Part shown: positions 1 through 7,877 of the stretch, piece after piece
Numbering within the stretch: the stretch's first letter is position 1
How the letters are laid out: every line of letters starts with the position of its first letter
Source of the DNA: Paracoccaceae bacterium
GTDB taxonomy: Bacteria > Pseudomonadota > Alphaproteobacteria > Rhodobacterales > Rhodobacteraceae
DNA length: 64,000 nucleotides
Direction of reading: 5' to 3'
Assembly: GCA_004153385.1 (NCBI GenBank)
Contig: SDAL01000001.1
Coordinates: 1,426,001 to 1,490,000 of the forward strand
Position numbers and translations under genes: made by a program
The notes under the pieces: model-generated
Told to the model about the DNA's origin: nothing
Database searches by the model: none
Seen by the model: only the letters and a program-made list of their open reading frames with translations

Positions 1-35
1 CTCCTACCGGTTGGGATATCCCGAACCGGCAGGAG
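1..35. repeat. Near-perfect 35-nt palindrome at the left edge
   Basis: The first 35 bases form an almost perfect inverted repeat centred on GATATC. The outer arms are CTCCT/AGGAG and the inner arms CCGGTT/AACCGG. No T-tract follows on the + strand, so a + strand terminator is not supported. It may belong to a feature cut off by the window edge. Confidence 0.5.
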
Positions 36-416
36 GTCTGCCAAACCTGCGCCTGACAGAATGCAAGGGCAACGGCCCTTCCACCAAACTCGTCAACACT
101 ACACTCATCAACAGTACTCTTTACCAGGGCACTCTTCCCTACAGGCTCAACCGCAACGTTTGTGCCCGAGGGTCCGTTCCCCTTCACTGGTTATCTTACA
201 AACGCGACATAACACCGCCGCGCTTGCGTGCAGACAGACTGCACCCGAAGAAAGCCCGGACACACATACGCTTTGCCAGAACAAGGCCCTGACACTGCAC
301 GAACAACGTTTCATGATCTTGTTCGACCAGTCATGCATCGCTCGTCATCTGCACTGAGAATAGGAACGAGAAACATTAACAAAAAGTTTCAAAACGGTGA
401 ATTTTATATTCGCGCT
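36..416. other. Non-coding stretch before the anti-sigma gene
   Basis: I see no credible gene here. The overlapping short reading frames lack ribosome binding sites and have unbiased, Arg/His/Cys-rich translations. The anti-sigma gene ends into this region from the right. Confidence 0.4.
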
Positions 417-1118
417 TTACACTTCGAACAGCGGCCCCGATGCCAGAACCTCGCCCGTTGGCACGCCTGACGGCGACCCGCCCAGCGGCTCTGCGGTCAC
501 GGCAATCATGCCACCCTCATGCATCATCATATCGGACATATCTGCCTTCATCGGCATCATCGCATCTTTTTCATCCGGCATCAGACCAAGCGAGATCGGC
601 TGTCCACCCTTGGGAATAAGCCACAGCTCCATCGAGTGATCGGCCTGCGGCTGGGCGGCCTCCCTGATGATACGCAGCATTCCCGAATGTGCATCATAGC
701 CTGCCTGGATAAACAATACATCCGTGGAGGTTTTCAGGTCGGCATGCATTTCGGGATCGAAACCGCCGCTTGTGGTGGTGCGCTCGACCAGCCCCGGCAC
801 CAAAACGACGGCCGCCAGCCCCATGGCCACGACTGCGCCCGACAACCAGCCCCAAATCATGCGACCGCCCTTGCTGCGCCCTACATCAGGGCCAACCCGC
901 GCCAGAAGTGCTTTGCGCGCATGTGCGGGGGGCATAACCTCTGCCACATCATCTGTCAGCGCGGCAAAGCGTGCCTCCCAACCGAAAACTTCGGCGCGCA
1001 ACTGAGGCTCTGCATTCAGACGCGCGACGAATGCCGCCTCTTCATCGGACGGCAGAACGCGCAGCACGTATTCCGCGGCAAGTATGCTGTCATCCTGAGA
1101 GGGCATGGACGGGGTCAT
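417..1118 (-). CDS. Membrane anti-sigma factor, RskA-like
   Basis: Likely anti-sigma factor that holds the adjacent ECF sigma factor inactive at the membrane. The N-terminal part (about residues 10-75) resembles the cytoplasmic sigma-binding half of RskA-type proteins. A single membrane segment lies near residues 88-110, and the C-terminal half is an exported RskA-like domain with a Met-rich stretch. I chose the ATG at 1118 because it overlaps the sigma stop as ATGA, the usual coupling. An ATG at 1130 (237 aa) is in frame but has its AAGGA directly abutting it. The signal sensed is not evident. Confidence 0.8.
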   Translation of the reverse strand: MTPSMPSQDDSILAAEYVLRVLPSDEEAAFVARLNAEPQLRAEVFGWEARFAALTDDVAEVMPPAHARKALLARVGPDVGRSKGGRMIWGWLSGAVVAMGLAAVVLVPGLVERTTTSGGFDPEMHADLKTSTDVLFIQAGYDAHSGMLRIIREAAQPQADHSMELWLIPKGGQPISLGLMPDEKDAMMPMKADMSDMMMHEGGMIAVTAEPLGGSPSGVPTGEVLASGPLFEV

Positions 1119-1657
1119 CGGCTCAGACATTCCTTAAGTTTCTGCAAGCTGCGACGCAGCCATGTGCGCATCGTGTTCAGCGGCACATCATGTTTCTGTG
1201 CCAGATCAGCGTAACTTTCGCCATCCAGATACGCACCACGCACCGCAGATGCGCGATCCTCTTCCAACTCGTCGATACACAACCCTATGCGGCGCATCTC
1301 CGAACTGGCAATCGCGGTGGCTTCAGGTCCGGGATGGGCATCACGCAACTCTCCCATACCCTCGATTGTGTCGGTGGCCGCCCCCCGCGCCCTCAGGCGA
1401 TCGATGGACAGGTTCCGCGCCACAGTGATAAGCCATGTCATGGGGCTGTGACCGGTGACCGCATAACGGTCCGCTTTGGCCCAAATTCGCAAAAAAACGT
1501 CCTGAAGCGCTTCTTCTGCTTCGGCACGATTATTCAAAACCCGCAAGCATATGCCGAACAGTTTACGACTTGTCGCATCATAAAGTGCGGCGAATGCCTG
1601 TTTGTCGCGCAGGGCAACCCGCGCAATCAGTTCCTCGATTTCCGCACTCGCAGACAT
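1115..1657 (-). CDS. ECF-type RNA polymerase sigma factor
   Basis: A 180-residue sigma-70 family protein of the extracytoplasmic-function type. Region 2 spans about residues 20-92, including the core-binding segment EAEEALQDVFLRIW. Region 4 spans about 125-177, with a helix-turn-helix ending in TWLRRSLQKLK. It is followed with overlap by the anti-sigma gene, the standard arrangement for a membrane-gated ECF system. The exported-protein gene upstream on the same strand is a plausible regulon member. Target promoters cannot be told from this sequence alone. Confidence 0.9.
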   Translation of the reverse strand: MSASAEIEELIARVALRDKQAFAALYDATSRKLFGICLRVLNNRAEAEEALQDVFLRIWAKADRYAVTGHSPMTWLITVARNLSIDRLRARGAATDTIEGMGELRDAHPGPEATAIASSEMRRIGLCIDELEEDRASAVRGAYLDGESYADLAQKHDVPLNTMRTWLRRSLQKLKECLSR

Positions 1658-1683
1658 TTCGGCTCCCCTTTGTCATGGGTGCG

Positions 1684-1712
1684 ACGATTGCGACTGTGGC
1701 ACGGGGTGTCAA
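1684..1712 (-). promoter_or_regulatory. Possible promoter for the ECF sigma operon
   Basis: On the minus strand a perfect TTGACA (1707-1712) is followed after 17 nt by AATCGT (1684-1689), about 27 nt upstream of the sigma start. The -10 match is weak, and an ECF-type promoter is equally possible. Confidence 0.3.
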
Positions 1713-1820
1713 GCATCCTTCGGGGTTTCATTCAAGATTACTTAACCATACCCCCCCGACGCCATAATGGCGCCGGAGGAGGTCGAGGATTTCAAGTGTC
1801 GCGTTTTCCAACGGCCGCGT

Positions 1821-2234
1821 TTATTGCGCCGTGATCACTTTCATCACCAGTTTTCCATCGGGCTTGATGGGGCCGTCTTCTTTTGCACCAAGGGTATATT
1901 CGAATTTGCCGGTTTCCATGCCGCCTGCCTCGGAATGCACCATCAGCATCAGCATGTCGCCGGGGTTGACCTCTTCGGTCAGGATCGCGGCCACGTCATC
2001 TGTTTCGCCCATCCGCAAGGGGGCATAGCCCACCACCGGTCCGGGTGCCATTTCGCTATCGGTGCGGTGCACCACAAGCCAACCGTTTTCCGGGGCCACA
2101 ACCTTGTCTGCGCTGACCACACCGTTGGCAACAGATTGATCGGAGGCATCCACCATCGGCGTTTTCATCTGATCGTCGGCAAAGGCTGCGGTGCCTGCAA
2201 GGCCAAGGGCGGCAGTAAGAGCAAGTATCTTCAT
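1821..2234 (-). CDS. Small exported protein, DUF7282-like
   Basis: A 137-residue protein with a clear signal peptide (residues 1-19, cleavage after AAFA). The mature part is predicted beta-rich with no cysteines and resembles DUF7282-type secreted proteins. The start at 2234 is set by AAAGGA 8 nt upstream; a longer frame to 2354 would bury the signal peptide. It lies directly upstream of the ECF sigma/anti-sigma pair on the same strand, which suggests co-regulation. No enzymatic motif is visible, so its function is unknown. Confidence 0.75.
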   Translation of the reverse strand: MKILALTAALGLAGTAAFADDQMKTPMVDASDQSVANGVVSADKVVAPENGWLVVHRTDSEMAPGPVVGYAPLRMGETDDVAAILTEEVNPGDMLMLMVHSEAGGMETGKFEYTLGAKEDGPIKPDGKLVMKVITAQ

Positions 2235-2386
2235 GTCATGTCCTTTCAAATGGCGCGTCGTGCCCGTTATGGGCAAGTACACACAGTCACGAGGATCATC
2301 GGACACAAGTTTCAAAAAGTTGGAAACCCGAAGGCTAAACCTCCGGATTTCCATTCTAACATCATGATAAGTCTGACCTAAAAATA

Positions 2387-3877
2387 TCAGCCAAACTTGA
2401 TTGTTGCCTCGACCGCGGCCTGCCAGCGGGCATATCGGGCGTCGCGCGTTTTTTCAGCCATCTTGGGCTCGAAGCTGCGCTCCAACGCCCAGCTTTTGGC
2501 AAACCCCGCCTGATCGGGGCAGATCCCCGCCTGATATCCGGCCAGCCACGCAGCCCCCAGCGCGGTGGTTTCCAGAACTTTGGGCCGATCTACCGGCGCG
2601 CCCAGAATATCGGACAGGAACTGCATCACCCAATCGTTTTGCGCCATACCGCCGTCCACGCGCAAGGTTGGCTGAGCCCCCTCACCGGCCCAATCTGCCC
2701 GCATCGCCTCATAAAGATCGCGGGTCTGGAATCCGACGCTTTCCAACGCGGCACGGGCATATTCGGCAGGCCCTGTGTTGCGGGTCAGCCCGAAACTTGC
2801 CCCCCTGACCCCTGCTTGCCAATAGGGCGCGCCAAGCCCGGTAAAGGCAGGCACTAGGATCACATCCTGACCGTCATCGGCGCGCCTTGCCAGACCCTCT
2901 GTCTCGGCCGCGTGACGGATAATCTGCAAACCGTCACGCAACCACTGCACCACCGCGCCCGCGATAAAGATCGACCCTTCCAGCGCGTAGGTCGGCTTGC
3001 CGTCCAGCTGGTAGGCGATCGTGCTAAGCATCCGGTGCTTGGAGCGCACAATATGGTCGCCGGTATTCAACAGCGCAAAACATCCCGTGCCATAGGTGGA
3101 TTTCATCATCCCCGGCTCGAAGCACGCCTGCCCCACCGTCGCGGCCTGCTGGTCACCTGCCACGCCAGTAATCTGGATTTCATGTCCGAACAAATCGGCC
3201 CGCGTGGTGCCGAAATCGGCGGCACAATCGCGCACCTCGGGCAGCATCGACAGCGGAATGCCGAACCGTGCGCAAATCGTGGTGGACCAGCGCCCCTTCG
3301 CGATATCATACAGCATGGTGCGCGCGGCATTGGTCGCATCGGTGGCATGCACGCGTCCGCCAGTCAGCTTCCAGATCAGCCATGTATCGACGGTGCCAAA
3401 CAGCAGATCACCCGCCTCGGCACGCGCCCGCGCGCCGTCGACATTCTCCAATATCCAGTGCAGCTTGGTGGCAGAGAAATACGGATCCACAATCAATCCG
3501 GTGCGATCGCGGACCACATCCTCGAACCCGTCGGCATGCAGGTCGGCACAAAACTCCGCCGTGCGCCGATCCTGCCAGACAATCGCGTTGCACACAGGCT
3601 TGCCGGTATTTTTGTCCCACACAACCACCGTTTCGCGCTGGTTCGTAATGCCGATGGCCGTGATCTTCTTGGCATCGATCCCGGCATTTTCGATGGCCGC
3701 ACGAGAGGTGGCCGCAACTGTCGCCCACAGATCCTGCGGGCGATGCTCCACCCAGCCGGAGCGTGGAAATATCTGTTCGAACTCCTGCTGGGCGCTGCCA
3801 ATCGGTGTCAGCGTTTTGTCAAATACGATCCCGCGTGATGATGTTGTGCCCTGATCAATGGCCAGAATATAGCCCAT
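2387..3877 (-). CDS. glpK: Glycerol kinase
   Basis: Phosphorylates glycerol to sn-glycerol 3-phosphate using ATP, trapping it in the cytoplasm. At 496 aa it has normal length for the FGGY kinase family. The N-terminal phosphate loop DQGTTSSRG and the C-terminal nucleotide-site motif [16 protein letters not shown] are present. The start is supported by GGGGAGGAG just upstream. It follows glpD by about 40 nt on the same strand, so the two are one operon. No glpF facilitator is present in the window. Confidence 0.97.
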   Translation of the reverse strand: MGYILAIDQGTTSSRGIVFDKTLTPIGSAQQEFEQIFPRSGWVEHRPQDLWATVAATSRAAIENAGIDAKKITAIGITNQRETVVVWDKNTGKPVCNAIVWQDRRTAEFCADLHADGFEDVVRDRTGLIVDPYFSATKLHWILENVDGARARAEAGDLLFGTVDTWLIWKLTGGRVHATDATNAARTMLYDIAKGRWSTTICARFGIPLSMLPEVRDCAADFGTTRADLFGHEIQITGVAGDQQAATVGQACFEPGMMKSTYGTGCFALLNTGDHIVRSKHRMLSTIAYQLDGKPTYALEGSIFIAGAVVQWLRDGLQIIRHAAETEGLARRADDGQDVILVPAFTGLGAPYWQAGVRGASFGLTRNTGPAEYARAALESVGFQTRDLYEAMRADWAGEGAQPTLRVDGGMAQNDWVMQFLSDILGAPVDRPKVLETTALGAAWLAGYQAGICPDQAGFAKSWALERSFEPKMAEKTRDARYARWQAAVEATIKFG

Positions 3878-3919
3878 GTGTCTCCTCCCCTAAACTCGCC
3901 CGAAAAAACCGCGCGCCCC

Positions 3920-5497
3920 TCAGATTCGCGCAGCCATATAGTTTTCGATCTCTGCGACCTGCGCAGGCTCGAGCCTTAGCCCCAGTTTGGTGCGCCGCCA
4001 GATCGCATCCTCCGCATGGCGGGCCCATTCCTGTTCAATCAGCCAGTCCAGCTCTGCCTGCGTCAATCCTGCTCCAAAATCACGCCCCAGATCGGCCGCT
4101 GTTTCTGCCTGCCCCAGAATATGGCGCGCGTCCGTTCCGTAATGGCGGATCAGACGCTCTGCCCAGCGTGGCGTCAAGAACGGATAGTCGCGCTGAAGCT
4201 CCTCACAGATACGACCGGCGTCCTCGGGCGCGAAATCGCCCCCGGGCAAGGATGCGCCCGCCGTCCATTCCGGTCCCATCTGCGGAAAATACGGTGCCAG
4301 CTTGCCCAGTGCAGATTGGGCAAGCCTGCGATAGGTGGTGATCTTGCCACCGAAGACGTTCAGAATCGGCGCGCCGCCGTCTGCCTTGAGCGACAACACA
4401 TAGTCACGCGTCGCCGCCGTGGCCGACGTCGCCCCGTCATCATAAAGCGGACGCACACCGGAGTAGGTCCACACGATCTGATCACGCGTCACAGGTTTGG
4501 CAAAATACTCCGAGGCAAACGCACAAAGATACTCCTGCTCCTGCGGCGTGCAATACGCGGCTTTCGGATCGTCGTGATGATCCGCGTCCGTTGTGCCGAT
4601 CAGGGTGAAATCCTGCTCGTAGGGAATGGCGAAGATAATCCGGCCATCCTTGCCTTGAAAGAAATAACACCGGTCATGGTCGTAGAGTTTGGGCACAACG
4701 ATATGGCTGCCGCGCACCAGACGCACCCCTTCGTTGGTCGGCACTTGGGCGATATCGCGCAAGACACTGCCCACCCACGGACCGCCGGCATTCACCAATG
4801 CGCGCGCCAAATGGTCCTCGCGCCCGCGCGGCCCTTCGGTGGTGATCCGCCACAGATCCCCCTCGCGCTGCGCATGTGTGACCTTCGTGCGCACCATGAT
4901 CTGCGCGCCCCGCGCAGCCGCATCGCGCGCGTTCAGCACGACCAGCCGCGCATCCTGCACCCAGCAGTCGGAATATTCGAAGGCGTGGCGGAATTTCGGG
5001 TCCAGCGGCGCGCCTGCGGCATCTTTTTGCAAATCCAGCCGCTTGGTCCCGGGCAAAAGCGAATGTCGTGACAGGTGGTCATACATGAACAGCCCGACAC
5101 GGATCAGCCAGCCGGGCCTGCGTCCCTTCATCCACGGCATGACCTTTTCCAACAGATCGGACGTCGGCGTGCCCCCTTCAAAGCGCATATCGCGGTGATA
5201 GGGCAGCACGAACCGCATCGGCCAGCTGATATGTGGCATGGCTTTCAAAAGCACCTCGCGCTCTGCCAACGCCTCCTTCACCAAACGGAATTCAAAATAT
5301 TCCAGATAGCGCAGCCCGCCGTGAAAAAGCTTGGTGGAGGCCGAGGAGGTCGCCTGTGCCAGATCGCCCATCTCGGCCACCCGTACGCTGAGCCCGCGGC
5401 CTGCGGCATCGCGCGCAATGCCGCAGCCATTCACCCCGCCACCGATCACAAACAGATCGACCGGCGTCGCAGCAGGGTTGAAATCGTTATCGGACAT
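3920..5497 (-). CDS. glpD: Aerobic glycerol-3-phosphate dehydrogenase
   Basis: FAD-dependent, membrane-associated enzyme oxidising sn-glycerol 3-phosphate to dihydroxyacetone phosphate and passing electrons to quinone. The N-terminal dinucleotide fold VIGGGVNGCGIARDA is at about residues 17-31. The HGGLRYLE motif follows, and a C-terminal GlpD helical domain covers the last 130 residues. The ATG at 5497 (525 aa) is preferred over a TTG two codons earlier because GAGG lies at proper spacing. It is the first gene of a glpD-glpK operon divergent from glpR. Confidence 0.96.
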   Translation of the reverse strand: MSDNDFNPAATPVDLFVIGGGVNGCGIARDAAGRGLSVRVAEMGDLAQATSSASTKLFHGGLRYLEYFEFRLVKEALAEREVLLKAMPHISWPMRFVLPYHRDMRFEGGTPTSDLLEKVMPWMKGRRPGWLIRVGLFMYDHLSRHSLLPGTKRLDLQKDAAGAPLDPKFRHAFEYSDCWVQDARLVVLNARDAAARGAQIMVRTKVTHAQREGDLWRITTEGPRGREDHLARALVNAGGPWVGSVLRDIAQVPTNEGVRLVRGSHIVVPKLYDHDRCYFFQGKDGRIIFAIPYEQDFTLIGTTDADHHDDPKAAYCTPQEQEYLCAFASEYFAKPVTRDQIVWTYSGVRPLYDDGATSATAATRDYVLSLKADGGAPILNVFGGKITTYRRLAQSALGKLAPYFPQMGPEWTAGASLPGGDFAPEDAGRICEELQRDYPFLTPRWAERLIRHYGTDARHILGQAETAADLGRDFGAGLTQAELDWLIEQEWARHAEDAIWRRTKLGLRLEPAQVAEIENYMAARI

Positions 5498-5533
5498 GGG
5501 CAACCTCGGATATGAAAGTGCGCGAACACGCGT

Positions 5534-5565
5534 TTATCTTCGTATTGGACATAAAACGAAGATAA
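5534..5565. promoter_or_regulatory. Candidate GlpR operator
   Basis: A perfect 10-bp inverted repeat, TTATCTTCGT / ACGAAGATAA, is separated by 12 nt. It lies between the divergent glpD and glpR genes, 37 nt upstream of the glpD start. The half site resembles the TTCG-centred half sites bound by GlpR-type DeoR repressors. Its position suits repression of glpDK. Confidence 0.65.
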
Positions 5566-5667
5566 GCGCAAGTCATTCCCTCAACTGCCATGATCCGTTA
5601 TGACATAGTAGGCAGACGTATGCCGGACGCCGAGTAGTCGCCAACAGCCCAGCAATAGGATGAACTG

Positions 5668-6456
5668 ATGCAAAACCTGCGCCACAAGGAAATACTCGAT
5701 CTGGCCCGCTCCACCGGCCGGGTGGAGGTCGAAGATCTGGCGCAGCGGTTCGGGGTCTCTTTGCAGACGATCCGCAAGGATCTGGCGGATTTGTCCGATA
5801 GCGGCTATCTGAAGCGGGTCCATGGCGGGGCGCTGCCGCGCCAAGGGGTCAGCAATTTCGCCTACGAGGAACGCCGGCGCATGCAATCTGCGGCCAAGGC
5901 CGCCATCGCACAGCGGTGTGCAGAGGAAATTCCCAACAACAGTTCGCTTGTGCTGAATCTGGGCACCACGACAGAGGCTGTGGCGCGCGCACTTCTGGCA
6001 CATGAAAACCTGACCGTTGTGACCAATAATATCAACGTCGCCAATATCTTGATGGCCAATGACAGCTGCGATATCATCGTAGCGGGGGGCAACCTGCGCC
6101 GGTCCGACGGTGGCCTTGTGGGCGGATTGACCGCCGATTTCATGGACCAGTTCAAAACGGATATCGCCATCATCGGCACCTCTGCGCTGGATCAAGAAGG
6201 GGATCTTCTGGATTACGATCTCGCAGAGATACGGGTCAGCCGCACGATCATCCGCCAGTCGCGCCGCGCGTTTTTGGTAAGTGATGCCAGCAAATTCACC
6301 CGCAGCGCACCGGTGCGGCTGGCCTCGCTTTCGCAGCTGGATGCCCTGTTCACCGATGCAGCCCTGCCAGACGCGCTTGCGCAGAAATGCGCCCGATGGG
6401 AGACGGCGGTCCATGTGGCCGAACCGGTACACGACCTGCCGCACACTCCCGAATGA
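5668..6456 (+). CDS. glpR: Glycerol-3-phosphate regulon repressor, DeoR family
   Basis: A 262-residue DeoR-family regulator. An N-terminal helix-turn-helix (about residues 4-57, containing VEDLAQRFGVSLQTIRKDLADLSDSG) precedes a C-terminal sugar-phosphate-binding domain of the ribose-5-phosphate isomerase fold. It is divergent from glpDK with an inverted repeat between them, so control by glycerol 3-phosphate is the natural inference. The start has AGGA about 8 nt upstream. The gene ends before the convergent aroG. Confidence 0.9.
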   Translation: MQNLRHKEILDLARSTGRVEVEDLAQRFGVSLQTIRKDLADLSDSGYLKRVHGGALPRQGVSNFAYEERRRMQSAAKAAIAQRCAEEIPNNSSLVLNLGTTTEAVARALLAHENLTVVTNNINVANILMANDSCDIIVAGGNLRRSDGGLVGGLTADFMDQFKTDIAIIGTSALDQEGDLLDYDLAEIRVSRTIIRQSRRAFLVSDASKFTRSAPVRLASLSQLDALFTDAALPDALAQKCARWETAVHVAEPVHDLPHTPE

Positions 6457-6537
6457 TCCGCGCACGGCGGGCGTCTTGCTGCGTGCAAGACGGGCGCGCA
6501 AAACCCCGCCTTGCACGCAGCTCCGGTCCCATGATGT

Positions 6538-7638
6538 TCAGGCCACACCGCACAGTCGCGCCTCGACTGCGCGGGCCAGATCCTCCAGCATCGGCTCTGT
6601 TTCGGCCCAGCCCAGACATCCGTCGGTAATACTTTGACCATAGCGCAGCGCGCGCGGATCGGCCAAAGGCTGACGCCCGCCCACCAGATTGCTTTCGATC
6701 ATGAGGCCCCGCAGATCGGGCGCACCGGCGTGCAACTGTGACACCAGATCAGCCACCACATCACGCTGGCGCTGCGGGTCCTTGCCACTGTTGGCATGGC
6801 TTGCATCCACCATGATACCGCAAGGCGCACCGGCGCGGCGCGCCGCCTGCGCGGCATGCGCGATGTCGGCTGCGTGGAAGTTCGGGCCCATATGGCCCCC
6901 GCGCAAAACCAGATGGCCGTCGGGATTGCCCGCCGTGGTGCGCATCCCGATCCTGCCGCAATCGAGCACCGCAGGGATCACATGACACCCTTGCGCGGCG
7001 CCAAGCGCGTCAAGCGCGATTTGCACACCGCCATCGGTGCCGTTTTTGAAACCTACCGGCAACGGTAAACCCGACACCATCTGCCGGTGGATCTGGCTTT
7101 CGGTGGTTCGGGCACCTATTGCCCCCCATGCCACCAGATCGCTGATATAGGGGGCCAGCAGCGGATCAAGGAATTCTGTCGCAGCGGGCACGCCCATCGC
7201 GCCGATCTCAAGCAACAAACGACGCGCCACGCCCAGCCCCTCGGCCAGACGGTCGCTGCCGTCCAGCCGCGGATCGCTTAACAGGCCCTTCCACCCCACG
7301 GTCGTGCGGGGTTTTTCGAAATAGCACCGCATCACGATCTCCAGCCGGTCGCCAAACCTCTGGCGCGCGGTCGCCAGATGGTGCGCATAGGCCAGCGCCG
7401 CCTCAGGATCATGGATCGAACATGGCCCCACAATGACAAGCAACCTGTCATCACCGCCCGACATGATGGCACGCACCCTGTCACGGGCCGCGACCACGCT
7501 GGCGGTCAGCGGCCCATCGGCCATGAAATGGGCGCGCAAATCGTGTGGTGCTGGCAGTGGCTGCTCCGCACCGGAGCCTGCGGCAGGATCTGCAGCCGGA
7601 ACGGGGACCTTACACAAGGTGGATTGGGATGGTGTCAT
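6538..7638 (-). CDS. aroG: 3-deoxy-7-phosphoheptulonate synthase, class I
   Basis: Condenses phosphoenolpyruvate and erythrose 4-phosphate to DAHP, the first step of the shikimate pathway. At 366 aa it has the length of AroF/G/H-type enzymes. Visible motifs are GPCSIHD (about residues 71-77), KPRTTVGWKG, GARTTESQIHRQ, FKNGTDG and the metal-site DASHANSGK. The ATG at 7638 has an AAGAGAG upstream; a GTG in frame at 7686 lies inside the terminator tail and is unlikely. A leader peptide and attenuator precede the gene, so expression is probably tuned to aromatic amino acid supply. Which isozyme it is cannot be assigned. Confidence 0.95.
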   Translation of the reverse strand: MTPSQSTLCKVPVPAADPAAGSGAEQPLPAPHDLRAHFMADGPLTASVVAARDRVRAIMSGGDDRLLVIVGPCSIHDPEAALAYAHHLATARQRFGDRLEIVMRCYFEKPRTTVGWKGLLSDPRLDGSDRLAEGLGVARRLLLEIGAMGVPAATEFLDPLLAPYISDLVAWGAIGARTTESQIHRQMVSGLPLPVGFKNGTDGGVQIALDALGAAQGCHVIPAVLDCGRIGMRTTAGNPDGHLVLRGGHMGPNFHAADIAHAAQAARRAGAPCGIMVDASHANSGKDPQRQRDVVADLVSQLHAGAPDLRGLMIESNLVGGRQPLADPRALRYGQSITDGCLGWAETEPMLEDLARAVEARLCGVA

Positions 7639-7680
7639 CAGTCTAACTCTCTTTTGTCCAGAGATCCGACCGAAGGCATG

Positions 7681-7711
7681 AAACACAAAAGCCGCCGGTC
7701 AGACCAGCGGC
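7681..7711 (-). terminator. Attenuator terminator hairpin upstream of aroG
   Basis: On the minus strand GCCGCTGG and CCGGCGGC form an 8-bp stem (one G-U pair) around a 5-nt loop, followed by TTTTGTGTTT. It lies between the leader ORF and the aroG start, so it would end transcription before the structural gene. Its 5' arm (7704-7710) can instead pair with the 3' arm of the upstream hairpin, giving an antiterminator. Confidence 0.8.
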
Positions 7712-7738
7712 TCGGGGATCAATGCATATGTCTAGCGC

Positions 7739-7813
7739 CTAGACAGCATCCCGCTTCCGCTGAGGACAGCGGAACCAATAAAACGATGCAGTATAGGGGT
7801 TCAAATTCGACAT
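7739..7813 (-). CDS. aroG leader peptide with Phe-Tyr-Trp-Phe codons
   Basis: A 24-codon ORF whose codons 11-14 are TTT TAT TGG TTC (Phe-Tyr-Trp-Phe), the three end products of the aromatic pathway. The following perfect hairpin begins exactly at the TTC codon, and the ORF stops 28 nt before the terminator stem. This is the layout of an attenuation leader peptide. There is no Shine-Dalgarno; the ATG lies 7 nt after a -10-like TAACAT, so translation may be leaderless. It is too short for ordinary gene callers. Confidence 0.8.
   Translation of the reverse strand: MSNLNPYTASFYWFRCPQRKRDAV
7755..7774 (-). promoter_or_regulatory. Attenuator hairpin 1:2 in the aroG leader
   Basis: A perfect 8-bp stem TTCCGCTG / CAGCGGAA with a 4-nt loop. 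The 5' arm starts at the last aromatic codon of the leader. The 3' arm contains CAGCGG, complementary to CCGCTG in the terminator's 5' arm, so pairing of 2 with 3 would prevent the terminator. Confidence 0.75.
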
Positions 7814-7820
7814 AAGCCGG

Positions 7821-7849
7821 ATGTTAGCCGCGCCGGATACAAAAGTCAC
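7821..7849 (-). promoter_or_regulatory. Candidate promoter of the aroG leader transcript
   Basis: On the minus strand GTGACT (7844-7849), a 17-nt spacer and TAACAT (7821-7826), ending 7 nt before the leader ATG. Each hexamer matches the sigma-70 consensus at four of six positions. A second option is TTGCGA-17-TGTATC (7836-7864), which would give a 5' leader of about 15-20 nt. Confidence 0.4.
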
Positions 7850-7877
7850 GCCCTGATTTCGCAAGCCTCCCTGCCCC

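Noticed and set aside
7639-7686. GTG start giving a longer AroG
   Set aside because: It overlaps the T-tract of the attenuator terminator. The ATG at 7638 has a ribosome site and the usual N-terminus.
7790-7795. TATACT hexamer upstream of aroG as a -10 box
   Set aside because: It falls inside the leader peptide codons (CCC TAT ACT). A start downstream of it would remove the leader ATG, and a better-placed promoter lies upstream.
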